Origin: Halothiobacillus diazotrophicus
GTDB lineage: Bacteria; Pseudomonadota; Gammaproteobacteria; Halothiobacillales; Halothiobacillaceae
NCBI RefSeq assembly: GCF_001663815.1
Contig: NZ_CP016027.1
Span: 868,001 to 932,000 of the forward strand
DNA: 64,000 bases
Reading direction: 5' to 3'
Shown here: positions 7,301 through 16,355 of the stretch, piece by piece
How the letters are laid out: every line of letters starts with the position of its first letter
How positions within the stretch are numbered: the stretch's first letter is position 1
Made by a program: the position numbers and the translations under genes
The notes under the pieces: model-generated
Databases searched by the model: none
What the model was told of the DNA's origin: nothing
The model's input: only the letters and a program-made list of their open reading frames with translations

Positions 7301-7853
7301 CGTTGTTCTCCAGAAATTCCACGCCCAGTAATTCACGCAGTTTTTGTCGTGCCCGATGCAATCGGGTCTTGATGGCACCGGTAGAAACCCCTTCAATCCG
7401 GCCGATCGCGGACAAATCCAGGTCTTCGATATACGCCAGCGCCAGAACGCTCCGATCGGCCAAGGGCAATTGGCGTAGCGCCGCTTGGAGCAACTGGTGT
7501 TGCTCGTGTATCAACCATTGGTTCAGAGGGACGGGCTGAGTGCTTGGGTGATCGGGGAGATCATCCCCCATCAGGATTTCGTGACGCGCGGCGGGGCGAT
7601 TCAGTTCGTTCAGCGCCCGATTTCGGGCCAGGGTGAATAACCAGGTGGAAAAGGCCGCCCGTTGCGGATCGTAATCACCGAGTTTTTGCCATGCCCGCAA
7701 GAAGGTTTCCTGCGCCAGATCTTCAGCCTGGGCTTGAGAAAAGCCCATCCGCCCCAGAAAACCGAACAGGGGTCGCTGGAAGTGGCGCAGCACGACGGCA
7801 AATGCGTCGTGATCACCGGAGATGCTTCGCTCGACCAGGCCGTTGATGTCCAC
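7293..7853 (-). CDS. ECF (sigma-70 family) RNA polymerase sigma factor
   Basis: About 186 residues from GTG 7853 (GGAAG five bases upstream); in-frame codons extend further upstream. Region 2: FLGRMGFSQAQAEDLAQETF followed by LRAWQKL and AAFSTWLFTLARNRALNELN. Region 4: LPLADRSVLALAYIEDLDLS and GVSTGAIKTRLHRARQKLRE. This is the two-domain layout of extracytoplasmic-function sigma factors of the RpoE/SigW type. The small membrane gene overlapping its 3' end is a plausible regulator. The target regulon cannot be told from the window. Confidence 0.9.
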   Translation of the reverse strand: MDINGLVERSISGDHDAFAVVLRHFQRPLFGFLGRMGFSQAQAEDLAQETFLRAWQKLGDYDPQRAAFSTWLFTLARNRALNELNRPAARHEILMGDDLPDHPSTQPVPLNQWLIHEQHQLLQAALRQLPLADRSVLALAYIEDLDLSAIGRIEGVSTGAIKTRLHRARQKLRELLGVEFLENNDE

Positions 7854-7973
7854 AGATGCTTCCGATAGGTGGGTTCGTCTTTTATACAGGCCGAACGGGA
7901 AAAGGTTACCTATCGGATAGATCGGCAGGAGATACCGGGCGGCAAACCATCGCCGTGGCGGCAATCGGCCCGG

Positions 7974-8420
7974 CTATAAGCGCGGCCCGCCCCGACGATG
8001 TTTGATCCGTTTCAGCAAGGTCAGGCTATCCACGCTCAGAATATGCGCGCGCGTGAAAATCTGTTCGCGCACGAATTCATGCAGACGCTCGTAGGTATCG
8101 GTCAGCGCATGGACGTGCAGACTCTTCATGTCGCTCATGATGTAGAGACTGGCGATTTCCGGCTGATCCGCCAGCTCGTCGGCGATTTGCTCGATCCCCT
8201 GCGGCGCGACTTTGATGTCCAGGAAGGTCGACACGGTTTTGCCCATCTTTTCCGGATTGATGACTGCGGTGAACTGTTCGATCACGCCCTCGTCCTGAAG
8301 CGCCTGGACGCGATCGCGCACATGCGCGCGGGTGACGCCCAGCCGACGGGCGATTTCGGCAAAGGACATTCGCCCGTTCTTGATGAGCAGACTGACGATT
8401 TCGGTATCCAATCGATTCAT
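7974..8420 (-). CDS. Lrp/AsnC-family transcriptional regulator
   Basis: 148 residues from ATG 8420, chosen for GGAGG seven bases upstream. N-terminal winged helix (DTEIVSLLIKNGRMSFAEIA RRLGVTRAHVRDRVQALQDE, split here) and a C-terminal AsnC/RAM effector domain. Lrp-like proteins bind amino acids and control their metabolism. It is divergent from the TRAP/gamma-glutamyltransferase operon, separated by 377 bp that contain a sigma-54 promoter, so that operon is its likely target (inference). Confidence 0.9.
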   Translation of the reverse strand: MNRLDTEIVSLLIKNGRMSFAEIARRLGVTRAHVRDRVQALQDEGVIEQFTAVINPEKMGKTVSTFLDIKVAPQGIEQIADELADQPEIASLYIMSDMKSLHVHALTDTYERLHEFVREQIFTRAHILSVDSLTLLKRIKHRRGGPRL

Positions 8421-8797
8421 GATGCCCTCCATTTTATGCGCCATAATGGTGCAAATGTTCGATCATGGCGCGTTTTCATACAAACAAGGTGATCGGACGC
8501 ACCTCAAGCATGCTTTCGAACGAGTTTAGCAAGGCATGACTTTACAAACGAACGGAATTTCGAAATCCAGCTGACAAACGAACGTTAACCACTCTCGACC
8601 CGCCGAAAAAATGAATCGGATCGAGTGCACTCCTGTAAATAGCCCCCAGGAATACCTTCCTGTTTTATCATTTAGTTTCATGATGTTAGATAGCTTCATC
8701 CAAATTGGCACGACCATTGCTGTAGAAACATCACATCCGAACGGTTGTAAACCCAGATTAATTCTGTAGTGCACTTAACTCACGATGGAGTACCAAG
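8421..8797. other. Divergent regulatory region between Lrp gene and TRAP operon
   Basis: No credible gene. AT-rich relative to its surroundings. It contains the sigma-54 promoter at 8705-8721 reading toward the TRAP operon. GAGTACCAAG precedes the dctP start at 8798. Space for enhancer or Lrp sites exists at 8430-8690, but I cannot assign any specific operator by eye. Confidence 0.6.
8705..8721 (+). promoter_or_regulatory. Sigma-54 (RpoN) promoter, -24/-12
   Basis: TTGGCACGACCATTGCT matches the -24/-12 consensus TGGCACG-N4-TTGCW with exact GG and GC spacing (GG at 8707-8708, GC at 8719-8720). Predicted start of transcription is about 8732, leaving a ~65-base leader before dctP. RpoN promoters need an enhancer-binding activator, which is not encoded nearby. 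Confidence 0.85.
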
Positions 8798-9889
8798 ATG
8801 AGCAACAAACGGCGTGATTTTCTGAAAACCAGCGGCGCTCTTGCCGGTGGCATGTTGATGGCCCCCGCCATTGCCAAGGCGGATTCCAGCAAGACCTTTA
8901 CCCTGAAGATGACCAGCGCCTATCCGGCCGGTTCTCCGTTTTACAGCGTCGGCCCAGGCAGTGCGACCGACTTTTGCCAACGCGTCGAAGCCATGTCCGG
9001 CGGGCGCCTGAAGATCAAGTTCTATGCCGCTGGCGAACTGATCCCTGCCCTGGCCGGTTTCGATGCCGTTCGTGAAGGCACCGTGGACATGAACTGGGGC
9101 AACGCCTACTTCTGGGCAGGCAAATCCTTTGCGGCACAGTTCTTCACCAACGTGCCCTTCGGCATGGACCCGCTGGCCACCAATGCCTGGCTCTATGACG
9201 GCGACGGTCAGAAACTCTGGGACGAAGTCTACAAGCCGTTCGGCGTCAAGGCGTTCGCTGCAGGCAATACCGGCATGCAGATGACGGGCTGGTTCCGCAA
9301 GCCGATCGAATCCATCGAGGATTTCAAGGGACTGCGCATGCGTATCCCGGGCCTCGCCGGCAAGGTTTACGAACAGCTCGGCGTCAGCGTCAAACTGCTG
9401 CCCGGCGGGGAAATCTTCCCGGCACTGCAGCGGGGCGTCATCGATGCGGCCGAGTTCGTGGGGCCGTACCTGGATCGCAAGCTCGGCCTGATGAACGGCG
9501 CCAAGTACTACTACACCCCGGGTTGGCACGAGCCGAACAACGTGACCGAACTGCTGATCGGTCAGAAAGTCTGGGACTCACTGCCGAAGGATCTGCAGGC
9601 CGTTATCGAGAATGCTGCCGCTGCGTGCAATCAGATCAGCTTTGCCTGGTGTAACGCGAACAATGCCGAAGCGCTCAAGGATCTCGTGGACAACCACGGT
9701 GTTCAGGTCAAGACGCTCAAGCCCGAGATCATCAAGAAGCTGCGCGAGGTCACCTTCGATACGCTGGATACGCTGACGGCCAAGCAACCGGAAGCCAAGA
9801 AGGTGTACGAGAACTATTTCGCCTTCAAGAAGCGGGCAGACAGCTGGCTGAACATCAGCGAGCAGGTCGTGCTCACGGAAAATCTGTGA
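8798..9889 (+). CDS. TRAP transporter solute-binding protein (DctP family), Tat-exported
   Basis: 363 residues. The N-terminus has a twin-arginine motif (RRDFLK at 5-10) and a hydrophobic stretch ending MAPAIAKA, so export by Tat to the periplasm is expected. The mature domain has DctP-family features: MSGGRLKIKFYAAGELIPAL, GMQMTGWFRKPIESIEDFKG LRMRIPG and PGGEIFPALQRGVIDAAEFV (split). It captures an organic or amino acid-like anion for the DctQ/DctM pair downstream. Ligand unknown; linkage to gamma-glutamyltransferase suggests a gamma-glutamyl or keto acid substrate. A paralogue lies at 61746-62885. Confidence 0.9.
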   Translation: MSNKRRDFLKTSGALAGGMLMAPAIAKADSSKTFTLKMTSAYPAGSPFYSVGPGSATDFCQRVEAMSGGRLKIKFYAAGELIPALAGFDAVREGTVDMNWGNAYFWAGKSFAAQFFTNVPFGMDPLATNAWLYDGDGQKLWDEVYKPFGVKAFAAGNTGMQMTGWFRKPIESIEDFKGLRMRIPGLAGKVYEQLGVSVKLLPGGEIFPALQRGVIDAAEFVGPYLDRKLGLMNGAKYYYTPGWHEPNNVTELLIGQKVWDSLPKDLQAVIENAAAACNQISFAWCNANNAEALKDLVDNHGVQVKTLKPEIIKKLREVTFDTLDTLTAKQPEAKKVYENYFAFKKRADSWLNISEQVVLTENL

Positions 9890-9909
9890 GTGCCCTACGG
9901 TAGATTGTC

Positions 9910-10512
9910 ATGACGCATCCTGAAACTTCGCTGCCCCCGGCCCAGGCTCCGGGCAGCGCGACCTCGGATCCATCCGGCGCCCCGCGCTGGATCAATGGCG
10001 CGGCCCGCTGGGGCCGACGCCTGGACCGGGTCATCGAACTCATCGGCCAGACAACCGCCTGGCTGACCCTATTACTGGTTCTGCTGGTCGCCTTCGACGT
10101 CGGCGCACGCTATCTCTTTCACGTGAGTTGGGTGCCCGAACAGGAATTCGAATGGCACGTGCTGGCAGTCATCGCCCTGATCGCCGCTTCGTTCACCCTG
10201 CAACAGGGGGAGCATGTGCGCGTCGACGTGTTCTATCAGCACTACAGCGAACATGTAAAACGCTGGCTCGACGTCCTGTTACCCATCGTCATCGTGGTAC
10301 CGGTCGGCCTCTTCATCGCCTACATGTCGCTGCATTTCGTTGAAATGTCCTACGCCATCAACGAAGGCTCCCCGGATCCCGGCGGTTTGCCGGACCGCTG
10401 GCTGCTCAAGGCGTTCGTACCCATTGGGTTTGCCCTGGTGGCCCTTCAAGGGGTTGCCATGTTCCTCCTGGCCCTGGTCAACCTGTACACACACCCACAA
10501 CAGGAGCACTGA
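9910..10512 (+). CDS. TRAP transporter small permease (DctQ family)
   Basis: 200 residues with four hydrophobic segments (about 43-62, 78-98, 117-140, 165-185). Contains VPEQEFEWHVLAVIALIAAS, typical of DctQ, which scaffolds the large permease. A 32-residue N-terminal Pro/Ala-rich tail precedes the first helix. Lies 20 bp after dctP and 2 bp before dctM, consistent with one operon. Confidence 0.9.
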   Translation: MTHPETSLPPAQAPGSATSDPSGAPRWINGAARWGRRLDRVIELIGQTTAWLTLLLVLLVAFDVGARYLFHVSWVPEQEFEWHVLAVIALIAASFTLQQGEHVRVDVFYQHYSEHVKRWLDVLLPIVIVVPVGLFIAYMSLHFVEMSYAINEGSPDPGGLPDRWLLKAFVPIGFALVALQGVAMFLLALVNLYTHPQQEH

Positions 10513-10514
10513 TC

Positions 10515-11837
10515 ATGGGTCTGGAAATTCTTGCCATCATCATGGTGGTCTCCTTGTTTGCGCTGATTCTGGCCGGCATACCCGTGCCGTTCGCCCTGGC
10601 GGTCAGCGGCATCCTGTTCGGACTGGTGGGCTTCGGCACGGATCTGTTCAACCTGATCCCGATGCGCATTTATGGCGTCGCCACCAACTACACGATGCTG
10701 GCGATTCCCCTGTTCATTTTCATGGGGGTGCTCCTCGAAAAATCCCGGCTGGCCGAACGGATGCTCGACGTCATCGGACACATGTCCGGCAAGCGCTCCG
10801 GCGGCATGGCGATCGCGATCATTCTGGTCGGCGTGCTCATGGGCGCCTCCACCGGCATCGTGGCCGCCACCGTCGTCACGGTCGGTCTCATCAGCCTGCC
10901 GACCCTGCTGCGTCGCAACTACGACAAGCGTTTGGCGTGCGGCACCATCTGCGCGGCCGGCACCCTCGGACAGATCATTCCGCCAAGCCTGGTGCTGATC
11001 ATCCTGTCGGATATTTCCGGCACCTCGATCGGTTCGCTGTTCGCGGCGGCACTGATCCCGGGACTCATGCTGGCCGGACTCTATCTGCTGTACATCTGGG
11101 TCATGGCTCGGCTCCGGCCGCAAACCATGCCGCCCATTCCCCAGGATGAACGGGACGCCATGCCGACGAGCCAAGTCTGGCTCGATCTGCTGAAAGTCGT
11201 GCTTCCGCCGATCGCCCTCGTCTTCGCCGTACTCGGATCGATCATCGGCGGCATCGCGGCACCGACCGAGGCCGCATCGATGGGTGCTCTGGGCGCGCTG
11301 CTGCTCGTCGTACTCTCAGGCCGGTACAGCTTCTCCGTGCTTCGAGAAACGGTGATCTCCACGTTCAAGATCACCGGCATGACGCTCTTCGTGATGATGA
11401 TGGCGCAGATCTTCAGCCTCAGTTTCCGAGGCCTTGGCGGCGACGATCTGATCGACTCGCTGTTCGCCTTCCTGCCGGGCGGCGTCTGGGGTGCCCTCAT
11501 CTTCATGATGGTGCTGCTGTTCTTCCTCGGCTTCTTCCTGGACTGGATCGAGATCTCCTACATCGTCCTGCCCCTGATGCTGCCGTTCTTCCAGCATGCC
11601 GGCGTGGATATCGTCTGGCTCTCCATCCTGGTGGCGATGAACCTGCAGATGTCCTTCCTGACACCACCTTTCGGCTGGTCCCTGTTCTACCTCAAGGGTG
11701 TGGCGCCCAAGGAAGTGAAAACCCAGGACATCTACCTCGGCGTGCTGCCCTTCATCGGCATCCAGGCCCTGGCACTGACCCTGGTGATCGTGTTCCCGAA
11801 AATTGCCACCTGGCTCCCGGGCGTGGTGGGCTGGTAA
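10515..11837 (+). CDS. TRAP transporter large permease (DctM family)
   Basis: 440 residues, about 12 hydrophobic segments, full length for DctM. Signature stretches GIPVPFALAVSGILFGLVGF, FMGVLLEKSRLAERMLDVIG, IIPPSLVLIILSDISGTSIG and LTPPFGWSLFYLKGVAP match the sodium-coupled elevator permeases. It moves substrate delivered by DctP. Its stop is followed 37 bp later by the gamma-glutamyltransferase start. Confidence 0.93.
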   Translation: MGLEILAIIMVVSLFALILAGIPVPFALAVSGILFGLVGFGTDLFNLIPMRIYGVATNYTMLAIPLFIFMGVLLEKSRLAERMLDVIGHMSGKRSGGMAIAIILVGVLMGASTGIVAATVVTVGLISLPTLLRRNYDKRLACGTICAAGTLGQIIPPSLVLIILSDISGTSIGSLFAAALIPGLMLAGLYLLYIWVMARLRPQTMPPIPQDERDAMPTSQVWLDLLKVVLPPIALVFAVLGSIIGGIAAPTEAASMGALGALLLVVLSGRYSFSVLRETVISTFKITGMTLFVMMMAQIFSLSFRGLGGDDLIDSLFAFLPGGVWGALIFMMVLLFFLGFFLDWIEISYIVLPLMLPFFQHAGVDIVWLSILVAMNLQMSFLTPPFGWSLFYLKGVAPKEVKTQDIYLGVLPFIGIQALALTLVIVFPKIATWLPGVVGW

Positions 11838-11874
11838 TGTCCGCCGCCACATTCGGAACAAGAAGGAAAACCTC

Positions 11875-13473
11875 ATGTTGAAATCGACACTGGCCAATCG
11901 AGGCATGGTGGTCGCACCCCACCATCTCGCGGCACAGGCCGGACTTTCCGTTCTCCGCGACGGCGGCAACGCTCTGGAAGCCGCCGTCGCCACGGCCGCC
12001 GCATTGGCCGTGGTCTACCCGCACATGACCGGTATCGGCGGTGATGCCTTCTGGCTGTTCAAGTCGCCCGGCAGTGCACCGGTCAGCATCGATGGTGCCG
12101 GACGACTGGCGATGGAGCTCGATGCCTGCTTCTACAACGAACATGGCTACGATGCGATTCCGACGCGGGGCCCGCTGGCTGCCAACAGCGTGGCCGGCGC
12201 GGTCTCCGCCTGGGACAAGGCACTGGATTACAGTACCCGACTCTGGCAAGGACGGATGCCTCTGTCCCGAATTCTTGCCGATGCGATCACCTACGCCGAA
12301 ACGGGCTACCCGGTCACCGAGTCCCAGGCACGGACAACAAGCGAGCGCACGCAGGAGCTCCGCGAGATACCGGGTTTCGCAGCCGTATTCCTCGATCAGG
12401 GCCTGTCACGACCGATCGGCGCGACCGAACGCAATCCGGCGCTGGCTGAAACCTTGAGACAGATCGCGCGTCACGGATCGGGCACGTTCTATCGCGGGGA
12501 ACTGGCCACCATCATCAGCGACGAGCTCTGGCGCATCGGCAGCCCGGTACGCAAACGGGATCTCTACCCGCACCAGGCGGATTTCGTCACGCCACTGACC
12601 ACCAATTTTGCCGGGGGTCAGATCTACAACACGGCCCCGCCGTCGCAAGGTCTGGCATCCCTGATGATCCTGGCGCTGTTCGAGCGGGCGGGCGGATTGG
12701 AGACAGAGCCGGACAGCCCCGAATACATCCACCTGCTGGTCGAGGCGACCAAGCTTACCTTCCAGACCCGGGATCGGTACGTGAGCGATCCGCAGGACAT
12801 GTCGATTCCCGCCAGCGAGTTGCTCAGCGACGAGCGACTCGATGCCCTCGCGGCCAAGATTCGTCCGGACAGCACCCTGCCCTGGCGCGGCCCCGGCGAC
12901 CCCGGAGATACCACCTGGTTCGGCGTGGTCGACAGCGAAGGGCGTGCCGTCTCGGCCATCCAGAGCCTCTATCACGAATACGGCAGCGGCGTGGTCCTCC
13001 AGGACACAGGTATCGTCTGGCAGAACCGGGGCATCAGTTTCTCCCTGCAACCGGATACGCCCCGCAGCATCGCACCGGCGCGCAAACCGTTTCACACCCT
13101 CAACCCGGCCCTGGCCGAACTGAAGGATGGTCGAACCCTGGTGTACGGCAGCATGGGCGGCGATGGCCAACCGCAAACCCAGGCCGCCCTGCTCAGCCGC
13201 ATTGCCGGATTCGATGTCGGCCCGCAGGACGCGATCACGCGGCCGCGCTGGCTGCTGGGCAGAACCTGGGGCAACCCCTCCACCTCCCTGAAGCTGGAGA
13301 ACCGGTTCCCGCAGGCCACCGTCGAGGCCCTGGCCCGACTGGGCCATGACGTCGAGCCCGTCGGCGCCTTCGATGAAATGGTCGGCCATGCAGGCGCCAT
13401 CAGCCGGAGGACGGACGGACTGCTCGAAGGCGGATTCGATCCGCGCAGCGACGGTTGTGTCGCGGCCTATTGA
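11875..13473 (+). CDS. Gamma-glutamyltransferase family protein
   Basis: 532 residues from ATG 11875 (AAGGAAAACCTC upstream). N-terminal NRGMVVAPHHLAAQAGLSVL and GGNALEAAVATAAALAVVYP, then MTGIGGDAFWLF, are family hallmarks. The self-processing threonine lies in GDPGDTTWFGVVDSEG, followed by GSGVVLQDTGIVWQNRG and GSMGGDGQPQTQ. Members split or transfer gamma-glutamyl groups from glutathione and related compounds. No signal peptide is visible, so it is probably cytoplasmic, unlike periplasmic E. coli Ggt, and may act on substrate brought in by the TRAP system. Confidence 0.88.
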   Translation: MLKSTLANRGMVVAPHHLAAQAGLSVLRDGGNALEAAVATAAALAVVYPHMTGIGGDAFWLFKSPGSAPVSIDGAGRLAMELDACFYNEHGYDAIPTRGPLAANSVAGAVSAWDKALDYSTRLWQGRMPLSRILADAITYAETGYPVTESQARTTSERTQELREIPGFAAVFLDQGLSRPIGATERNPALAETLRQIARHGSGTFYRGELATIISDELWRIGSPVRKRDLYPHQADFVTPLTTNFAGGQIYNTAPPSQGLASLMILALFERAGGLETEPDSPEYIHLLVEATKLTFQTRDRYVSDPQDMSIPASELLSDERLDALAAKIRPDSTLPWRGPGDPGDTTWFGVVDSEGRAVSAIQSLYHEYGSGVVLQDTGIVWQNRGISFSLQPDTPRSIAPARKPFHTLNPALAELKDGRTLVYGSMGGDGQPQTQAALLSRIAGFDVGPQDAITRPRWLLGRTWGNPSTSLKLENRFPQATVEALARLGHDVEPVGAFDEMVGHAGAISRRTDGLLEGGFDPRSDGCVAAY

Positions 13474-13523
13474 CCAACCTGAAACCCATCGATCAACCCA
13501 ACCAAGCGCCAAGGTCCCTCAAC

Positions 13524-14351
13524 GTGGATAGCAACCTGATCATTCTCATTCCACTTCTGCTCGTCGCCGGTGCCGTCGGCGGGCTGCTCGCCGGACTGCT
13601 GGGCGTCGGCGGCGGCATCGTGCTCGTGCCGATTCTCTATCACATCTACACCGGGCTCGGCATGAGCGCCGAACTGGCCATGCCGCTCTCCGTCGGCACG
13701 TCCCTCTCAACCATCATCTTCACGTCCCTGATGTCGGCGAGAAGTCATTATCGACGGGGCAACATCGATCTCGAACTCATCCGGCGCTGGGCACTCTGGA
13801 TCATCGTCGGGGTCATGCTCGGCACCACCCTGGGCTCGATCGTCCCCGGTGCGACCCTGAAAACCCTGTTCGGCGGTCTGTTGACCATCGTCGCCCTGCA
13901 CATGTTCTGGACCGTTCTACGCAAACCGCGACTGGCCGACCAACTACCCAGTCACCCGATCCAGTCGGCCATCGCCACCGGCGTCGGCAGTCTTGCCTCC
14001 ATGTTGGGTATCGGCGGCGGAACCCTGGTGGTCCCCATCCTGAACCTGTTCGACTACCCGATCCATCGGGCTGTCGGGTCCGCCTCGCTCGTCGGTTTCA
14101 TCATCAGCGTTCCTGCCACCCTGGGTTATATCTATTCGGGCTGGCACGTGCCGAACCTGCCGGTCGGATCAACGGGGTACGTGAACTGGCTGGCCTTTGC
14201 CCTGCTGGTACCGGCCACCATGAGTTTCGCGCCACTGGGCGCGCGGCTCTGCCATCGGCTGGATGTCCCGAGACTCAAGCAGGTCTTTTCCGTCTTCCTG
14301 CTGCTCATCGGCTTGAAGATGTTGGGTCTGCTTCCCGGCCTATCAGGATAA
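13524..14351 (+). CDS. TauE/SafE-family membrane transporter
   Basis: About 275 residues from GTG 13524; an alternative in-frame start at 13455 would overlap the gamma-glutamyltransferase gene by 19 bp. Eight hydrophobic segments with two copies of the family repeat (GLLAGLLGVGGGIVLVPILY and SLASMLGIGGGTLVVPILNL). TauE/SafE proteins export or import sulfite, sulfonates and small organosulfur anions. As last gene of the TRAP-GGT operon it could export a by-product of sulfur-containing substrate breakdown (inference). Confidence 0.85.
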   Translation: MDSNLIILIPLLLVAGAVGGLLAGLLGVGGGIVLVPILYHIYTGLGMSAELAMPLSVGTSLSTIIFTSLMSARSHYRRGNIDLELIRRWALWIIVGVMLGTTLGSIVPGATLKTLFGGLLTIVALHMFWTVLRKPRLADQLPSHPIQSAIATGVGSLASMLGIGGGTLVVPILNLFDYPIHRAVGSASLVGFIISVPATLGYIYSGWHVPNLPVGSTGYVNWLAFALLVPATMSFAPLGARLCHRLDVPRLKQVFSVFLLLIGLKMLGLLPGLSG

Positions 14352-14526
14352 ATCTGCCAACGCACCGTCATCAGCGAGGTTGCGACCAACAATAAATCAC
14401 TTCGCAATAGGTAAACCGTGCAAAATCAATAATCTGCTTATTGTTAAGGCACCTAGACGATCTCTTCGTACGGTCACCAGAAATTGCGTATGATCGTTTT
14501 GCCTCACAATCAAACAGGAGAGATCG

Positions 14527-14934
14527 ATGGCCACACCTATTCAAGAATTGCGTGGAATCACGGATGCGATGGTTGCAGGATTCAAGAAAGCGGGAATCAA
14601 TAATTCGGATACTTTGATCGACGCGATTGCCCTGCCGGCCGGCCGCAAGCAATGGGCCGAAAAGCTGGGCGTCACGACTGCCGAAGTGCTGGAACTGGCC
14701 AACCGGGCCGACCTGGCACGCATCAAGGGCATTGGTGGCGTATTCGGTGATTTGCTCGAGATGTCCGGCGTGGATACGGTCAAGGAACTGGCTCACCGCC
14801 GTCCTGACAACCTCCAGGCGAAGATGGTCGAAATCAATACCGAGAAAAAGCTCTCCGGTCGCAACCCCTCCTTGAAGGATTGTGAATCCTGGGTCAGCCA
14901 AGCCAAGGAACTGGGCGGCAAGATCACCTATTGA
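14527..14934 (+). CDS. DUF4332 (helix-hairpin-helix) protein
   Basis: 135 residues, cytoplasmic. Two helix-hairpin-helix-like units: ELRGITDAMVAGFKKAGINN near the N-terminus and LARIKGIGGVFGDLLEMSGV around 65-85. The overall pattern (IKGIG..Y..LL...GV.TV.EL..R.P..L) is that of DUF4332, thought to bind nucleic acid non-specifically. CAGGAGAGATCG gives a good ribosome site. Stand-alone gene closed by the terminator at 14980-14997. Biological role unknown. Confidence 0.85.
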   Translation: MATPIQELRGITDAMVAGFKKAGINNSDTLIDAIALPAGRKQWAEKLGVTTAEVLELANRADLARIKGIGGVFGDLLEMSGVDTVKELAHRRPDNLQAKMVEINTEKKLSGRNPSLKDCESWVSQAKELGGKITY

Positions 14935-14971
14935 TCGTTGACCAGGCGATTCCGACGAGGGCGTCGCGAGA

Positions 14972-15003
14972 AACAAAAAAAGCACCGAAAGGTGCTTTTT
15001 TTT
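14972..15003. terminator. Bidirectional rho-independent terminator
   Basis: Stem AAGCACC-GAAA-GGTGCTT with an A-tract on the left and a run of eight T on the right. It serves the DUF4332 gene on the plus strand and thrC on the minus strand. Confidence 0.9.
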
Positions 15004-15020
15004 GGGTTCACGAATTCTGC

Positions 15021-16184
15021 TTACATGAAGCCGAGAATCGCACCACGCACGGAATCCAGATTGGCATCGATCGTCAGCATACGTGCCTTTTCGACGCCCT
15101 CGGCCTCGCCCTGACATTGGGCGATGGCCGTATCCGGATCCTTGAGGCCGTTGCCGGTCAGGGTCAGCACGACGGTCGCGCCCTCCTCGATCTTGCCCGC
15201 CTGGATATCCTTGATCAGGCCCGCCAGCGAAGCTGCCGATGCCGGTTCGCAGAAGATGCCTTCATATTGGGTCAACATGCGCTGCGCCGCGAGAATCTCC
15301 AGGTCGGTCACTTCGGCGAACCAGCCGCCCGACTCGGACATGACCTTCCAGGCACGATCCCAGCTCTGGGGATGACCGATGCGGATGGCCGTGGCCACGG
15401 TCTCGGGATGATCGACCATCGCCCCGCGGATGAACGGCGCCGAACCGGCCGCCTGATAACCAATCATCTTCGGCCGATGCTGGCAGAGCATACCCTGAGC
15501 ATATTGGCAGGCACCCTCGCAGAAGGCGCAGCTATCGGTGACGTGGCCGCCCGGCGCCGTGCAGGATTCGCTGTAGCCAATCCAGTGTGCCGTGATGTTG
15601 CCGGCGTTGCCGACGGGCAGGCAGTGGTAGTCCGGGGCACGGCCCAGTTCGTCGATGATCTCGAAAGCCGCGGTTTTCTGGCCTTGCAGGCGGAAAGGGT
15701 TGATCGAGTTGACGATGGTGACCGGCGCATGATCGGCCACTTCCTTGACGAGGCGCATACCGTCGTCGAAGTTGCCACGGATCTGCAGGGTCGTGGCGCC
15801 GTACATCATGGCCTGGGCCAGCTTACCCATGGCGATCTTGCCGTCGGGGATCAGCACGAACGCGGTGATGCCGGCACGGGCCGCATAGGCCGCAGCGGCG
15901 GCGGACGTATTGCCCGTCGACGCACAGATCACGGCCTTGGAACCCGCTTCGACGGCCTTGGTCACCGCCATGGTCATCCCGCGGTCCTTGAACGAACCCG
16001 TCGGGTTCAGACCCTCGTACTTGACGTAGATGTCGACGGAGCGGCCCAGTTTGGCCGGAATGTTCTGCAATCGGATCAGCGGGGTATTGCCCTCGCCCAG
16101 ACTGATGACAGGGGTCGTGTCGGTGACCGGGAGACGATCACGGTAACGGTCGATCAGACCGGTGTAACGGTTGGCTTGCGACAT
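15021..16184 (-). CDS. thrC: Threonine synthase with a Cys-rich insert
   Basis: 387 residues from ATG 16184. Converts O-phosphohomoserine to threonine, PLP-dependent. PLP lysine in GSFKDRGM (Lys66), phosphate-binding [15 protein letters not shown], and [12 protein letters not shown]. Between residues ~204 and 238, where relatives have a short linker before the [11 protein letters not shown] motif, this protein carries cysteines at about 208, 219, 222, 226 and 234 (spacing C-X10-C-X2-C-X3-C-X7-C). This looks like a metal- or Fe-S-binding loop, or a disulfide-rich insertion. The rest of the enzyme is standard, so catalytic activity is expected. Any regulatory role of the insert is inference. 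Confidence 0.93.
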   Translation of the reverse strand: MSQANRYTGLIDRYRDRLPVTDTTPVISLGEGNTPLIRLQNIPAKLGRSVDIYVKYEGLNPTGSFKDRGMTMAVTKAVEAGSKAVICASTGNTSAAAAAYAARAGITAFVLIPDGKIAMGKLAQAMMYGATTLQIRGNFDDGMRLVKEVADHAPVTIVNSINPFRLQGQKTAAFEIIDELGRAPDYHCLPVGNAGNITAHWIGYSESCTAPGGHVTDSCAFCEGACQYAQGMLCQHRPKMIGYQAAGSAPFIRGAMVDHPETVATAIRIGHPQSWDRAWKVMSESGGWFAEVTDLEILAAQRMLTQYEGIFCEPASAASLAGLIKDIQAGKIEEGATVVLTLTGNGLKDPDTAIAQCQGEAEGVEKARMLTIDANLDSVRGAILGFM

Positions 16185-16355
16185 GGTGGCAACGGTTCCC
16201 AAAATGAAAAGACGGAGAGAAATTGAAGACGGAAATGCGGCACATTTTACGCATGTCGCCCGAGGATTGCAGCGAATTGTTCGGAACGGCGTGCCCGGAT
16301 GGGTGCCGAGCGCAGCGACTCAGAGCCTGAGCGTCATCCCGGTCCGGTATCGCGA

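Noticed and set aside
8526-8774. 82-codon minus frame in the Lrp-TRAP intergenic region
   Set aside because: It would cover the sigma-54 promoter, has no ribosome site and no recognisable content.
14931-16226. 431-codon plus-strand frame opposite threonine synthase
   Set aside because: Antisense shadow; composition (His/Arg/Gly-rich) is that of a reverse frame.
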